Assembly (NCBI RefSeq): GCF_001902145.1
Contig: NZ_MRST01000016.1
Span: forward strand, 1 to 64,000
DNA from: Pseudomonas fluorescens
Lineage (GTDB): Bacteria > Pseudomonadota > Gammaproteobacteria > Pseudomonadales > Pseudomonadaceae
DNA: 64,000 nucleotides
Direction: 5' to 3'
The notes under the pieces are model-generated. The model searched no databases and was not told where the DNA came from. It worked only from the letters and a program-made list of their open reading frames with translations. Within the stretch, counting starts at the first letter, position 1; each line of letters begins with the position of its first letter. A program made the translations under genes and the position numbers. Positions 12,110 through 21,449 of this stretch are shown here, in pieces.

Positions 12110-12949
12110 ATGGACAACTGGATCAGCGCCCTAGCCACCCTGCAAAACCAGGGCGAAGCCTGCGTGCTCGTCACCATCATCGAAGAACTCGGCTCCACCC
12201 CGCGCAACGCCGGTTCCAAGATGGTCATCAGCGCCGCGCAAACCTTCGACACCATCGGCGGCGGGCACCTGGAATATAAGGCGATGCAGATCGCCCGGGA
12301 CATGTTGGTGCGCGGCCAGCAGAACACCCATCTGGAGCGCTTCAGCCTCGGCGCAAGCCTGGGCCAATGCTGCGGCGGCATGACCGTGCTGCTGTTCGAA
12401 CCCATGGGCCAGGTGCAGGCGCACATCGCCGTGTTTGGCGCCGGCCATGTCGGCCGTGCGTTGGTGCCATTGCTGGCAAGCCTGCCCTGCCGGGTGCGCT
12501 GGATCGATTCCCGCGAGCAGGAGTTCCCGCAGCACATCCCCGAAGGCGTGCGTAAAATCGTCAGCGAAGAGCCGGTTGACGAAATTGACGACTTGCCCGC
12601 AGGCAGTTACTGCATCGTCATGACCCACAACCACGGGCTGGACCTGGAACTGGCCGCCGCCCTGCTCAAGCGCAACGACTTCGCCTACTTCGGCCTGATC
12701 GGCTCGAAAACCAAGCGGGTCAAATTCGAACACCGCCTGCGTGATCGCGGCTTTGAGGCCACGCAGTTACAGCGCATGCGCTGCCCCATGGGCCTCCCCG
12801 AGGTCAAGGGCAAGCTACCGGTGGAGATCGCCATCTCCATCGCCGGCGAAATCATCGCCACCTATAACGCCAATTTCGGCCAGCACCTTGCCGGCGCCGA
12901 ACCTATTGCCAAACTGCTGCCGGCTTCGCGCCGCAGCCAAGCTATCTGA
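12110..12949 (+). CDS. xdhC: Xanthine dehydrogenase accessory protein XdhC
   Basis: Binds molybdenum cofactor, supports its sulfuration and hands it to XdhB; not part of the final enzyme. The 279 residues show the XdhC/CoxI N-terminal domain (TIIEELGSTPRNAGSKMVI and GGGHLEYKAM) and a C-terminal Rossmann domain (VFGAGHVGRALVPLL, then FGLIGSKTKRVKFEHRL). GAGG precedes the ATG. It follows xdhB after a REP pair, and guaD starts 12 bp downstream, so the two are likely one transcript. Confidence 0.93.
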   Translation: MDNWISALATLQNQGEACVLVTIIEELGSTPRNAGSKMVISAAQTFDTIGGGHLEYKAMQIARDMLVRGQQNTHLERFSLGASLGQCCGGMTVLLFEPMGQVQAHIAVFGAGHVGRALVPLLASLPCRVRWIDSREQEFPQHIPEGVRKIVSEEPVDEIDDLPAGSYCIVMTHNHGLDLELAAALLKRNDFAYFGLIGSKTKRVKFEHRLRDRGFEATQLQRMRCPMGLPEVKGKLPVEIAISIAGEIIATYNANFGQHLAGAEPIAKLLPASRRSQAI

Positions 12950-12961
12950 ATTGAGACGATC

Positions 12962-14266
12962 ATGCCTTTGACTCGCAAAGCCTACCGTGCCGCCATCCTG
13001 CACAGCATCGCCGACCCTGCCATCGTGGGGATCGAAGCCTCCTATGAGTATTTCGAGGACGGCTTGCTGGTGATCGACAACGGCCAGATCAGCGCCCTTG
13101 GCCACGCCAGCGACCTGCTGCCGAGCCTGCCCGCCGATATCGACATCACCCATTATCAGGACGCACTGATTACCCCCGGCTTGATCGATACCCATATCCA
13201 CCTGCCGCAGACCGGTATGGTCGGCGCCTATGGCGAACAGTTGCTGGACTGGCTCAACACCTACACCTTCCCCTGTGAAAGCCAGTTTGCCGACAAGGCT
13301 CACGCCGAAGAAGTCGCGGATATCTTCATCAAGGAGCTGCTGCGCAACGGCACCACCACAGCGCTGGTGTTCGGCAGCGTGCACCCGCAATCGGTGAATG
13401 CATTCTTTGAAGCGGCCGAGAAACTCGACCTGCGCATGATTGCCGGCAAGGTGATGATGGACCGCAACGCACCGGACTACCTGACCGACACCGCCGAATC
13501 CGGCTACCAGCAAAGCAAGGCGCTGATCGAACGCTGGCACGGCAGGGGGCGCCTGCATTACGCGGTGACGCCACGCTTCGCCCCTACGAGCACGCCGGAG
13601 CAACTGACGCTGGCCGGTCAGTTGCTGGGCGAGTACCCAGACCTGTACATGCAGACCCACATCAGCGAGAACAAGCAGGAAATCGAGTGGGTAAATGAGC
13701 TGTTCCCGGAGCGCAACGGCTATCTGGACGTATACGACCACTACAACTTGCTCGGCGAGCGCTCGGTGTTTGCCCACGGCGTACACCTGTGTGACGACGA
13801 ATGCGCACGGCTGGCAGAGACTGGCTCGGCAGTCGCGTTCTGCCCGACTTCGAACTTATTCCTCGGCAGTGGTTTGTTCAACCTGCCGATGGCCGAGAAA
13901 CACAACTTGAACGTGGGCCTGGGCACCGACGTGGGCGGCGGTACCAGCTTCTCGCTGCTGCAAACCCTGAACGAAGCCTACAAGGTCATGCAACTGCAAG
14001 GTGCGCGGCTGAGCCCGTTCAAGTCGCTGTACCTGGCGACCCTGGGCGGCGCACGGGCGTTGCGTCTGGAAGACAAGATCGGCACCTTGCAGCCGGGCAC
14101 CGATGCAGACTTTTTGGTGTTGGATTACAACGCTACGCCACTGTTGAGCTATCGCCTGAAACAGGCCAATAACATTGCCGAGACGTTGTTTGTGCTGATG
14201 ACGCTGGGGGATGATCGGACGGTGTTGCAGACCTATGCAGCCGGCAATCTGGTGCATCAACGCTGA
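12962..14266 (+). CDS. guaD: Guanine deaminase
   Basis: Hydrolyses guanine to xanthine and ammonia and so feeds xanthine dehydrogenase. The 434 residues form an amidohydrolase barrel with the metal-binding motif DTHIHLPQ (about residue 77), the HISEN motif, AHGVHLCDDE and the metal-site aspartate in GLGTDVGGG. Length and motifs match the bacterial GuaD family. It is the last gene of the xdhABC-guaD series and is followed by a REP pair. Confidence 0.95.
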   Translation: MPLTRKAYRAAILHSIADPAIVGIEASYEYFEDGLLVIDNGQISALGHASDLLPSLPADIDITHYQDALITPGLIDTHIHLPQTGMVGAYGEQLLDWLNTYTFPCESQFADKAHAEEVADIFIKELLRNGTTTALVFGSVHPQSVNAFFEAAEKLDLRMIAGKVMMDRNAPDYLTDTAESGYQQSKALIERWHGRGRLHYAVTPRFAPTSTPEQLTLAGQLLGEYPDLYMQTHISENKQEIEWVNELFPERNGYLDVYDHYNLLGERSVFAHGVHLCDDECARLAETGSAVAFCPTSNLFLGSGLFNLPMAEKHNLNVGLGTDVGGGTSFSLLQTLNEAYKVMQLQGARLSPFKSLYLATLGGARALRLEDKIGTLQPGTDADFLVLDYNATPLLSYRLKQANNIAETLFVLMTLGDDRTVLQTYAAGNLVHQR

Positions 14267-14288
14267 TTTCGGGTACACCATCGAACAA

Positions 14289-14383
14289 ATGTGGGAGCGG
14301 GCTTGCTCGCGAATACGGAGTGTCAGTCTCTAGGTATATTGACTGATCCACCGCATTCGCGAGCAAGCCCGCTCCCACAATTT
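14289..14383. repeat. REP pair (REPIN) after guaD
   Basis: Two inverted copies of the GGAGCGGGCTTGCTCGCGAA type, with the GCGAA ends facing each other across a spacer of about 40 bp. It lies between the convergent genes guaD and the GntR regulator and may act as a bidirectional transcript end. Confidence 0.9.
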
Positions 14384-14405
14384 TGTCTCCAGTGAGCCCG
14401 GGAAA

Positions 14406-15170
14406 CTAGAGCTTTACTGAAGAGCGGCCTGGCTTCTTGGTCTGCAACAAATGCGAAAACACCGCATGCAAATCATCCGACGCACTCTCTTCATCGAGGT
14501 TGAGCTTGCTGTCGATGTGATCCATGTGATGCATCATCAAGTTCACCGCCAACGTCGCATCCCGGGCTTCGATCGCGTCGATCAACTGGGTGTGCTCATC
14601 GTAGGAACAGTGCGAACGGTTGCCGCTTTCGTACTGGGCGATGATCAATGACGTCTGGGACACCAGGCTGCGCTGGAAGCTGATCAGCGGCGCGTTCTTC
14701 GCGGCTTCGGCCAGCTTCAAATGGAATTCGCCGGAGAGACGGATACCGGCGCCACGATCACCGCGCGAGAAGCTGTCGCGCTCGTCGTTGACCATCTGGC
14801 GCAACTCGGCCAACTGCTCGGCCGTGGCGTGCTGCACCGCCAACTCCGTGATCGCCCGCTCCACCAGGCGCCGGGCCATGAACACCTGGCGCGCTTCTTC
14901 GACGCTTGGGCTGGCAACCACCGCACCGCGATTGGGCCGTAGCAGTACCACGCTTTCATGGGCCAGGCGCGACAGCGCGCGGCGAATGATGGTGCGGCTC
15001 ACGCCGAAGATCTCGCCCAGTGCCTCTTCACTCAATTTGGTTCCGGGCGCCAGGCGTTGTTCAAGGATCGCCTCGAAGATATGCGCATAGACGATATCGT
15101 CCTGGGTTCCGCTGCGACCGGCCTTGCCGGCTCGCGGTTGTTTCTTGAGAGGTTGCAACTGTTCGTTCAT
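14406..15170 (-). CDS. GntR-family regulator (FCD type)
   Basis: A 254-residue regulator with a winged-helix domain (about residues 25-95, LAPGTKLSEEALGEIFGVSRTIIRRAL) and an FCD domain (about 105-230). The ATG at 15170 is preferred: it gives the usual basic N-terminal tail (MNEQLQPLKKQPRAGKAG), whereas extending upstream adds cysteine-rich, atypical sequence. It is divergent from the BenE-type transporter gene and convergent with guaD, so control of purine or transporter genes is plausible but unproven. Confidence 0.88.
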   Translation of the reverse strand: MNEQLQPLKKQPRAGKAGRSGTQDDIVYAHIFEAILEQRLAPGTKLSEEALGEIFGVSRTIIRRALSRLAHESVVLLRPNRGAVVASPSVEEARQVFMARRLVERAITELAVQHATAEQLAELRQMVNDERDSFSRGDRGAGIRLSGEFHLKLAEAAKNAPLISFQRSLVSQTSLIIAQYESGNRSHCSYDEHTQLIDAIEARDATLAVNLMMHHMDHIDSKLNLDEESASDDLHAVFSHLLQTKKPGRSSVKL

Positions 15171-15370
15171 GGGCACTCGGGTTTGAGAACGGCGAATTAA
15201 CGGTAATACGGCAACAGCGTGTCGCTGGCAAGTATCACCTAAAAACAGCGCACATTGTACACAACCCACTGCGCCAACACACTGTACGGCTGTTTGCGGC
15301 CTCGGCTGTATTGCAATGACTCGTTACGTTTGAGTTTAGGCTTGATTCCACGATTTCCCACGCCCTCTTT
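15171..15370. other. Intergenic region upstream of the GntR gene
   Basis: Left part of the 316-bp divergent region between the GntR gene and the BenE-type transporter gene. It must contain the regulator's promoter. I see no open reading frame or strong sigma-70 match; the right part is a REP pair listed separately. Confidence 0.5.
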
Positions 15371-15469
15371 GCAGGAGCGAGCTTGCTCGCGAAAAACCTG
15401 AGAGCGCTACGGTTATTCAGGAAGCCCGCGTTATCGTTGACGTTTTTCGCGAGCAAGCTCGCTCCTACA
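15371..15469. repeat. REPIN of the GGAGCGAGC family
   Basis: Inverted copies of GGAGCGAGCTTGCTCGCGAA at both ends of a 99-bp element. The inner spacer contains CGTTATCGTTGACG and is the reverse complement of the spacer in the copies at 18.8 and 55.8 kb, so the whole element behaves as one mobile unit. Confidence 0.9.
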
Positions 15470-15486
15470 ACAAGGATCATCGCTCC

Positions 15487-16677
15487 ATGACCGACGCCAC
15501 CCAAGCGCCCTTGCGCCCATTGGCCGACACTTCAGCGTCGGCCGTCGTCGCCGGCTTTATCGCCATGATGACCGGCTATACCAGCTCCCTGGTGCTGATG
15601 TTCCAGGCCGGCCAGGCCGCCGGCTTGACCACCGCGCAGATTTCTTCGTGGATCTGGGCGATTTCCATCGGCATGGCGGTGTGCAGCATCGGGCTGTCCC
15701 TGCGCTATCGCACACCCATCACCATCGCCTGGTCCACCCCTGGCGCGGCGCTGCTGATAACAAGCCTGGGCGGCGTGAGTTATGGCGAGGCCATCGGTGC
15801 CTACATCACCTGCGCAGTACTGGTAACGCTCTGCGGGTTGACCGGCAGTTTTGAGAAGCTGGTCAAGCGGATTCCGGCGTCACTGGCGGCGGCGTTGCTG
15901 GCAGGGATCCTGTTCAAGATTGGCAGCGAAATCTTCGTCGCCGCCCAGCACCGTACCGGGCTGGTGCTGGGGATGTTCTTCACCTACCTGATCATCAAGC
16001 GTGTGTCGCCGCGCTATGCCGTGCTGGCCGCCTTGCTCATCGGCACCGCTTTGTCAGGGCTGATGGGGTTGTTGGATTTCAGCGGCTTTCATCTGGAGGT
16101 GGCGACGCCTGTTTGGACGACGCCGCACTTCTCGCTGGCGGCGACCATCAGCATCGGCATCCCACTGTTCGTGGTGGCCATGACCTCGCAGAACATGCCC
16201 GGTGTAGCCGTGCTGCGCGCCGACGGCTACACCGTGCCGGCTTCGCCGTTGATCACCACCACCGGCCTGGCGTCGTTGGTGCTGGCACCGTTCGGCTCCC
16301 ACGGCATCAACCTGGCGGCGATCAGCGCCGCGATCTGCACCGGCCCCCACGCCCATGAAGACCGCAGCAAACGCTACACCGCCGCGGTGTGGTGCGGGGT
16401 GTTCTACGGCATTGCCGGGGTGTTCGGCGCCACGCTGGCGGCACTCTTTGCGGCGTTGCCCAAGGAGCTAGTGCTGTCGATTGCGGCGTTGGCGCTGTTT
16501 GGCTCGATCATCAATGGCTTGAGCATCGCCATGAATGAGCCGAAGGAACGGGAAGCGGCGCTGATTACCTTTATGGTCACCGCGTCAGGCTTGACGTTGT
16601 TTTCCATCGGGTCGGCGTTCTGGGGGATTGTGGCGGGGGTGTTGACGCTGCTGATTCTGAATTGGCGCAAGGCATAA
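15487..16677 (+). CDS. BenE-family (benzoate/H+ symporter-like) transporter
   Basis: A 396-residue integral inner-membrane protein with about 12 hydrophobic segments. The N-terminal part (VVAGFIAMMTGYTSSLVLMFQA and PITIAWSTPGAALL) is typical of the BenE/YdcO family, which shares the fold of nucleobase-ascorbate permeases. The true substrate is not shown by the sequence. There is no benzoate pathway next to it, and its neighbours degrade purines, so an aromatic acid or a nucleobase-like compound are both possible. AAGGA precedes the ATG and a strong terminator follows directly. Confidence 0.85.
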   Translation: MTDATQAPLRPLADTSASAVVAGFIAMMTGYTSSLVLMFQAGQAAGLTTAQISSWIWAISIGMAVCSIGLSLRYRTPITIAWSTPGAALLITSLGGVSYGEAIGAYITCAVLVTLCGLTGSFEKLVKRIPASLAAALLAGILFKIGSEIFVAAQHRTGLVLGMFFTYLIIKRVSPRYAVLAALLIGTALSGLMGLLDFSGFHLEVATPVWTTPHFSLAATISIGIPLFVVAMTSQNMPGVAVLRADGYTVPASPLITTTGLASLVLAPFGSHGINLAAISAAICTGPHAHEDRSKRYTAAVWCGVFYGIAGVFGATLAALFAALPKELVLSIAALALFGSIINGLSIAMNEPKEREAALITFMVTASGLTLFSIGSAFWGIVAGVLTLLILNWRKA

Positions 16678-16710
16678 AAAAACGGCGACCCTCAGGTCGC
16701 CGTTTTTTTC
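16676..16710. terminator. Bidirectional terminator
   Basis: A perfect 10-bp GC-rich stem (AACGGCGACC / GGTCGCCGTT, CTCA loop) has an A-run on the left and a T-run on the right. It therefore serves both the transporter gene (plus) and yggL (minus), which converge here. Confidence 0.92.
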
Positions 16711-16714
16711 AGTA

Positions 16715-17059
16715 TCACTTAGCCGCGTTGATCGGCTTTTCCGGATACCACACGTCCAGCAACGGGCTGACTTCAGCCTTGGTCAGCTCGGAACGGGTTT
16801 TCAGCCAGGCTTCGACCGCAGCACGCTGCTCTTCGGAGACCGAGCCACGTTTCTGCAGGCAAACCAGACCGTAGTCATCGCCGCCGACATAGCCCAGGCC
16901 GTTGGCTTCCATGGCTTCTTTGATGAATGCTTCGAGGAAAGCGTCGATAGCTTCTTCACTCAGGCCTTCGTTGAAGTCCAGGTTCAGTTCGAAACCCAGC
17001 TCTTGAAATTCATCAACGCACAGTTTTTTGCGCAGACGCTGGGAACGGTTAGTCGCCAT
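16715..17059 (-). CDS. yggL: YggL-family 50S ribosome-binding protein
   Basis: A 114-residue acidic protein of the YggL (DUF469) family, small cytoplasmic proteins reported to associate with the large ribosomal subunit. The N-terminus MATNRSQRLRKKLCVDEFQELGF is very close to E. coli YggL, as are the central region and the C-terminal LLDVWY. The ATG at 17059 is preceded by TGAGGA and matches the family start. It is monocistronic, divergent from dacB, and ends in the bidirectional terminator. Confidence 0.9.
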   Translation of the reverse strand: MATNRSQRLRKKLCVDEFQELGFELNLDFNEGLSEEAIDAFLEAFIKEAMEANGLGYVGGDDYGLVCLQKRGSVSEEQRAAVEAWLKTRSELTKAEVSPLLDVWYPEKPINAAK

Positions 17060-17295
17060 TGGAACAATCCTCATAAGTATTAACGGGCGGCACTTTAGCA
17101 GTTTAAGGCGGCAATTGCCCGACTCTCTGGGACCGACGGGCAAATGCGGGCAAAAAAACCGCGATTAGCAGCTATCGTTCAGCTACACGTGGCGCCAGCT
17201 TGGGGCATAATGCCTACACTTTCGTGACCAATGAGGGATTTTCTTCCATACCCCTCGCCTTTTTCACCCTCCTCAGCAGTAGGGTTTTATTTCTT

Positions 17296-18756
17296 ATGAT
17301 CAAATCTTTGCGTTCAGTGTTACTTGCCAGTGTTGTCTTGCCCCTGGCCTTTTCCGTTTCCGCAGCTCCCGTCAATAACACCCTGCCACCCAGCGTTGCG
17401 CAGGCCTTGCAGAAGGCCAAGCTGCAAAACACCGCGCTGTCCCTGGTGATGCTGCCCCTGAACGGCCCTGGTACCCCTACGGTTTTCAACGCCGACGTCT
17501 CGGTGAACCCGGCTTCCACCATGAAGCTGGTCACCACTTACGCTGCCCTGGAAATGCTCGGCCCCAACCATCAGTGGAAGACCGAGTTCTACACCGATGG
17601 CACTCTCAGCGGCGGCGTGTTGCGTGGCAACCTGTACCTCAAGGGCGGCGGCGATCCCAAGCTGAACATGGAAAAGCTCTGGCTGCTGATGCGCGACCTG
17701 CGCGCCAATGGCGTGCAGCAAGTCACCGGCGACCTGGTGCTGGACCGCAATTTCTTCAACCAGCCGCAATTGCCCGAGTTCAATGACGACGGCAACGATG
17801 AGAACAAGCCGTTCCTGGTCAAGCCCGACGCCTTGCTGGTCAACCTCAAGGCCCTGCGCTTCGTGACCCGCAATGATTCGGGGCGGGTGATCGTGTCGGT
17901 CGAGCCGCCGATTGCCAGCATTCGCATCGACAACCAGGTGAAAGTCACCAACGCCAAACAGTGCACCGGTGATGTGCGCTACAGCCCGGTGACCGCCGCC
18001 GACGGCAGCGTGACCGTGACCGTCAGCGGCCAATTGGGCGATGGCTGCAGTTCGCAGACCTACCTATCGCTGCTCGACCACGCTACCTACACCGCTGGCG
18101 CCGTGCGGGCGATCTGGAAGGAGTTGGGCGGTACCATCCAGGGCCGTGATATCCAGGCCCCGGTGCCCAAGGATGCCAAGGTGCTGGCCCGAGCCTTCTC
18201 GCCGGACCTGGCGGAAATCATCCGCGACATCAACAAATACAGTAACAACACCATGGCCCAGCAGTTGTTCCTGAGCCTGGGTGCACAGTTTCGCAACGAT
18301 GCCGATGGCGACGATGCCAAGGCCGCGCAACGCGTCGTGCGCCAGTGGCTGGCCAAGAAAGGCATCACCGCGCCGCACCTTGTGATGGAAAACGGCTCCG
18401 GCCTGTCCCGCGCCGAACGAGTCAGCGCCCGCGAGATGGCGGCCATGCTGCAAGCAGCGTGGAAAAGCCCTTATGCGGCGGAGTACATCAGCTCGATGCC
18501 GATCGCCGGCACCGACGGCACCATGCGTAAACGCCTGAAAACCACCGCCCTGCGCGGCGAAGCCCACGTAAAGACCGGCACCTTGAACACCGTACGCGCC
18601 ATTGCCGGTTACAGCCGCGACAACAATGGCAATACCTGGGCGGTAGTGGCGATTCTCAACGACGCCAAGCCTTGGGGAGCCTCGTCGGTGTTGGACCAGG
18701 TGCTGCTGGACCTGTATCGCCAGCCGAAGGCCGTTGCGGCCGCGCCGGTCCTCTAA
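17296..18756 (+). CDS. dacB: D-alanyl-D-alanine carboxypeptidase/endopeptidase (PBP4 type)
   Basis: Periplasmic low-molecular-weight penicillin-binding protein that trims pentapeptides and cleaves peptidoglycan cross-links. The 486 residues start with a Sec signal peptide (about 1-23, ending FSVSAAP). All three serine-acyltransferase motifs are visible: STMK (S74-K77), SNN in the KYSNNTMAQ segment and KTG in HVKTGTL. The insert between motifs 1 and 2 is the long one of the PBP4 family. The ATG at 17296 gives a normal signal peptide; longer in-frame starts add a spurious N-terminus. Confidence 0.95.
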   Translation: MIKSLRSVLLASVVLPLAFSVSAAPVNNTLPPSVAQALQKAKLQNTALSLVMLPLNGPGTPTVFNADVSVNPASTMKLVTTYAALEMLGPNHQWKTEFYTDGTLSGGVLRGNLYLKGGGDPKLNMEKLWLLMRDLRANGVQQVTGDLVLDRNFFNQPQLPEFNDDGNDENKPFLVKPDALLVNLKALRFVTRNDSGRVIVSVEPPIASIRIDNQVKVTNAKQCTGDVRYSPVTAADGSVTVTVSGQLGDGCSSQTYLSLLDHATYTAGAVRAIWKELGGTIQGRDIQAPVPKDAKVLARAFSPDLAEIIRDINKYSNNTMAQQLFLSLGAQFRNDADGDDAKAAQRVVRQWLAKKGITAPHLVMENGSGLSRAERVSAREMAAMLQAAWKSPYAAEYISSMPIAGTDGTMRKRLKTTALRGEAHVKTGTLNTVRAIAGYSRDNNGNTWAVVAILNDAKPWGASSVLDQVLLDLYRQPKAVAAAPVL

Positions 18757-18770
18757 AGCACCACGTCACC

Positions 18771-18872
18771 CTGTAGGAGCGAGCTTGCTCGCGAAAAACG
18801 TCAACGATAACGCGTGTATCCTGAATAAACGCGGCGTCTATGGTTTTTTCGCGAGCAAGCTCGCTCCTACAG
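18771..18872. repeat. REPIN of the GGAGCGAGC family overlapping a gene end
   Basis: A 102-bp element with inverted GGAGCGAGCTTGCTCGCGAA ends and a spacer that includes AACGTCAACGATAACGCG. It is almost identical over its full length to the copy at 55.8 kb. Its right arm forms the last codons of the diguanylate cyclase gene. Confidence 0.9.
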
Positions 18873-21249
18873 GCATCAGGGCTTCCTCGACCCGATCCCT
18901 GCCCGCCTGCTTGGCCACGTACACTGCCGAATCAGCGCGCAGCAGCAACCCATCGATGCCTTCGTCGATCCGCCAACTGGCCACGCCGAAACTGGCGGTA
19001 ACCACCCCCACCGGTTCCATCGCCGCATCGCGCAACGACTGCCACAACTGTATCGCGAGGCTGTAGGCCTGAGCGCCATCGGTGTTGGGGCACAGCACCA
19101 CGAACTCTTCCCCACCGATCCGGCAAAACACATCGGTGCGGCGCAAGCGTTGGCCGATACGCTTGCACAACTCCTGCAACACGCCGTCGCCCACGGCATG
19201 GCCGTGCTGATCATTGATGCGCTTGAAGTGGTCGATATCGAGCATGATCAACGACAGCGCGCCAGACGTACGATTGAGCCGAAGCATTTCGCTCTTGAGA
19301 CGATCCTGGAAATAGCGCCGGTTATAGATCCCCGTCAGCGAGTCGGTGATGGACAGCGCGCGCAGTTCTTCCTCGACCCGTTTGAGATCTGAAATATCCG
19401 ACACATAACCGTGCCAAAGCGTACCGCCTCCCGGCAACTCTTCCGGCGTCGCTTCGCCGCGAATCCAGCGCAGGCCTCGCTGGGGTAATTGCACGCGGTA
19501 TTCTTCTCGCCAATGGCTCAGTTGCAACGCAGAAAGGCGTATCGACGCACGCACTCGCTCCAGATCCAAAGGGTGAATGCGCTCCAGGACCGTGCTCGCA
19601 TCCTTCTGCAGCATGCCCAGCTCGATTTCATAGATATCGCGCATGCCTTCGCTGGCATAGATGAAACGCCCGTTGTCCTGGGGCTCCAGGGTGAACTGGA
19701 AGATGCCACCAGGCACATGTGCGCTGAGTTTTTTCAACAGGCGGTCGCGGACGGCAAGGGCCTCATAGGCGCGCTTTTGCTCGGTGACATCCAGGTAAAT
19801 CGCCAAGTGCCCGACCCACAGGCCATGGTCATCCAAGAGCACGGTCGGCAACATGTTGACCGTCAGCTGGCTGCCATCCTTGCGCACCAGCGTCCACTCA
19901 CGTCCTTCATGTTGACTGTCCGGGCTCTCCACCAGCATCGCCTGGCTCGCTGGAATGCGCTTGCCCAGTGCCCTGCTCAACGGCTCAGCGCGGGCGTCGA
20001 GTTCCACGGCCACATGCAGACGGTCCAAGGTCATATGCCCCAGCACCTCCTCGGCCTTGAAGCCCAACATCTGTTCGGCACCGGCATTGAAGGTGTTGAT
20101 CACACCGCGCAGGTCAGTGGCAATGATCGCCACTTGAGTCGCCGCATTCAACACGCTGCGCAGTTGCCCATGGGCGCCACGCAACTCCTGCTCACGGGCA
20201 CGCAATTGAACGGTGCGTTGCTCCACCAGTTTCAGTGCGCGCTGGCGCTGGCTGACCAGCATGTAAAGCAGCGCACTGAGCAAGGCGCTGAGCAACACGC
20301 CCATCGCCAGAATGGCGTGAATCGAAGAATGGTTGGCCCTGTCGAACACTTCGCTGGCGCTCAGGCTCAGGGCGTAGACATGATCGCCCAGGGTGAGGCG
20401 GCGCGCAGCCGTCAAGCCACTGCTGCCCAAGGCGTTACTGGACCCATACAACACCCGTTGCTGGGTGTCGGAGGTGTCTACGATCTGCATCACCAGGTTG
20501 TCCCGGTTGGGCCTGGGCAACCCCTCGGCCACCAGCTGGCGCATGCTGATCACCGCCATCACAAAACCATAAGGCTCGGCCCCCGCGACTTTGCTCACGG
20601 GCGCCACCAATAACACACCTGCCGCATAAGCGGGCTCCACCCCCACCAATTGCATGGGCTGTGACACCGCCAACTGGCCGCTTTGTTGTGCACGCTCCAG
20701 CGCTGAACGGCGCAGAGGCTGAGCCAGCAGATCAAAGCCCAGCGGCGAGCCCAGCAAACTTTGCGTCTGGCTGTACAGCACCGGTACGTATTCATCGCGC
20801 TCGGCCGCTGGCGCCAACTCACCGGAGGTATTCAGTTCGCGGATACTGAAGGGGATGCCACGCTGGCGAGAAATGTCCTGTTCAAACAGGCTGCGCTGCG
20901 TGCGAAATATCCGTGGTGCCCAGGCGTAAGCACGGGCATGCAACAACAGCGGTTTGGCGAAACCGTCGAACTCGGTGCGGGACACCTCGCCGGAATTGAC
21001 GAAAAAACGCTGCAGGCTGCCCAGGCGTTGCTCCTGGTCTTCAAAACGTTCCTGGATGCGGCTGTAGCGTTCGTTGACCAGCAACTGGAACCGCTGGCGC
21101 ACCTGTTGCTGATACAGGTCGGACGCCGCCCATGCGACGACCACCGTCAGCGCGCTACCGACCAATAACACCACCAATGCCACCAGCCAAGCCGATGCCT
21201 GCTCACTGATAAAACCAAGGATTTTCGGGCGAACGACTTGCATCGGCAT
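18838..21249 (-). CDS. Membrane CHASE-PAS-PAS-GGDEF diguanylate cyclase
   Basis: Probably makes the second messenger cyclic di-GMP in response to an outside signal. Of about 803 residues: one membrane segment near 20-40, a periplasmic CHASE-type sensor (about 70-290), a second membrane segment near 310-330, two PAS domains (about 360-620) and a C-terminal GGDEF domain. The active site is GGEEF, and RRTD five residues before it fits the RxxD product-inhibition site, so an active, feedback-controlled enzyme is expected. The start is ambiguous among a GTG at 21258 and ATGs at 21249 and 21243. The last 12 codons (MPVGASLLAKKP) and the stop are supplied by a REP element. Confidence 0.92.
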   Translation of the reverse strand: MPMQVVRPKILGFISEQASAWLVALVVLLVGSALTVVVAWAASDLYQQQVRQRFQLLVNERYSRIQERFEDQEQRLGSLQRFFVNSGEVSRTEFDGFAKPLLLHARAYAWAPRIFRTQRSLFEQDISRQRGIPFSIRELNTSGELAPAAERDEYVPVLYSQTQSLLGSPLGFDLLAQPLRRSALERAQQSGQLAVSQPMQLVGVEPAYAAGVLLVAPVSKVAGAEPYGFVMAVISMRQLVAEGLPRPNRDNLVMQIVDTSDTQQRVLYGSSNALGSSGLTAARRLTLGDHVYALSLSASEVFDRANHSSIHAILAMGVLLSALLSALLYMLVSQRQRALKLVEQRTVQLRAREQELRGAHGQLRSVLNAATQVAIIATDLRGVINTFNAGAEQMLGFKAEEVLGHMTLDRLHVAVELDARAEPLSRALGKRIPASQAMLVESPDSQHEGREWTLVRKDGSQLTVNMLPTVLLDDHGLWVGHLAIYLDVTEQKRAYEALAVRDRLLKKLSAHVPGGIFQFTLEPQDNGRFIYASEGMRDIYEIELGMLQKDASTVLERIHPLDLERVRASIRLSALQLSHWREEYRVQLPQRGLRWIRGEATPEELPGGGTLWHGYVSDISDLKRVEEELRALSITDSLTGIYNRRYFQDRLKSEMLRLNRTSGALSLIMLDIDHFKRINDQHGHAVGDGVLQELCKRIGQRLRRTDVFCRIGGEEFVVLCPNTDGAQAYSLAIQLWQSLRDAAMEPVGVVTASFGVASWRIDEGIDGLLLRADSAVYVAKQAGRDRVEEALMPVGASLLAKKP

Positions 21250-21342
21250 AAGCAACACTCACAGCGCCAGTGTGCGGGGGTGTCACTTTGGCTAGGGCTT
21301 AAGTTATAGCCATCGGTCATGGGTTTGACCAGTGCAAAAACA

Positions 21343-21441
21343 GTAGGAGCGAGCTTGCTCGCGAAGAACCTGAGAGCGCCGCGTTAAACCAGATACGCAG
21401 CGCTATCATTGACGATCTTCGCGAGCAAGCTCGCTCCTACA
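21343..21441. repeat. REPIN of the GGAGCGAGC family
   Basis: Inverted REP ends with a diverged spacer (CTGAGAGCGCC ... ATCATTGACG) in the same orientation as the 15.4-kb copy. It lies between the GGDEF gene's 5' side and the end of rlmL. Confidence 0.9.
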
Positions 21442-21449
21442 GGGAAAAA

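Noticed and set aside
15235..15504. A short frame containing VGASLLAKNVNDNAG
   Set aside because: This peptide is simply a translated REP element; the same words appear wherever this REP family occurs.
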